The position numbers and the translations under genes are program-made. From Hypsibius dujardini (taxonomy: Eukaryota; Tardigrada; Eutardigrada; Parachela; Hypsibiidae), in contig LRSR01012132.1 of NCBI GenBank assembly GCA_001579985.1, positions 1-58,126 on the forward strand: DNA of 58,126 nt, given 5' to 3'. The stretch's first letter is position 1, and every line of letters starts with the position of its first letter. Positions 58,041-58,126 of this stretch are shown here, in pieces. The notes under the pieces were generated by a model. That model had not been told where the DNA came from. It saw nothing but the letters and a program-made list of their open reading frames with translations, and made no database searches.

Positions 58041-58126
58041 CAAGACACAGACACAGACACAGACACAGACACAGACATAGACATAGACATAGACATAGAC
58101 ACAAACACAGACACAAACACAGACAC
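58041..58126. repeat. (GACACA)n / (GACATA)n array running off the right edge
   Basis: Hexanucleotide units change from GACACA to GACATA and back to the end of the window. Confidence 0.9.

Larger units (their letters stand above)
51897..58126. other. 6.2-kb right-hand region without a recognised gene
   Basis: Contains simple repeats (52311-52530, 55338-55495, 57155-57192, 58041-58126), a 60-bp duplication (53673-53792), a 20-bp minisatellite (54323-54565) and a possible promoter near 56583-56615. Open frames such as 54692-55087 show no domain, no codon bias I can see and no splice context. Confidence 0.45.

Noticed and set aside
1-58126. Search for tRNA and rRNA genes
   Set aside because: No segment showed a convincing tRNA A/B-box pair with a foldable cloverleaf, and no rRNA-like sequence was seen. 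Careful scanning software could still find one.

Overview
The window is nuclear DNA of an animal. Genes are split by spliceosomal GT/AG introns, intergenic space is full of TA-flanked inverted-repeat elements and CTGT/ACAG tetranucleotide arrays, and several products are metazoan-specific (a TESK-type kinase, a Slingshot phosphatase, KRTCAP2). I cannot name the species. The gene set and a protein made of six-cysteine repeats fit an invertebrate, possibly an ecdysozoan, but that is inference. All gene models were assembled by hand from open frames, splice signals and matching intron phases.

Layout. 134-1486 (+): the last two exons of RTN4IP1, cut by the left edge. 2067-7730 (+): a ten-exon gene for a 512-residue cysteine-rich, probably GPI-anchored surface protein whose introns are crowded with inverted-repeat elements. 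7784-9879 (-): OXSM, the mitochondrial beta-ketoacyl-ACP synthase, convergent with the previous gene and only 53 bp from it. 11575-16106 (+): three cytochrome b5 genes in a row. 16107-20968: no recognised gene, with some exon-like stretches at 16.8-18.7 kb. 20969-32116 (+): a complete TESK-type kinase with an 8-kb first intron full of microsatellites. 32946-35550 (-): an unrecognised six-exon gene with an internal in-frame duplication. 39128-43835 (+): a complete Slingshot cofilin phosphatase. 46574-49802 (-): mannose-6-phosphate isomerase. 50640-51896 (+): KRTCAP2, divergent from the isomerase. 51897-58126: no recognised gene, only repeats and a possible promoter.

How genes may work together. 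TESK kinases phosphorylate cofilin and Slingshot phosphatases dephosphorylate it, so the two opposing arms of one actin switch lie about 7 kb apart on the same strand. MPI makes mannose-6-phosphate, which feeds GDP-mannose and the lipid-linked oligosaccharide, and KRTCAP2 is a subunit of the oligosaccharyltransferase that uses that oligosaccharide; they are head to head with about 300 bp between first exons. RTN4IP1 and OXSM are both mitochondrial oxidative or lipid-metabolism enzymes. These functional pairings are the most interesting gene-level features. The best new-protein candidates are the cysteine-repeat surface protein and the unrecognised gene between TESK and Slingshot.

Mobile DNA. 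At least seven kinds of short non-coding inverted-repeat element can be seen, several in two to four copies, plus many minisatellites and about twenty-five tetra- or hexanucleotide arrays.
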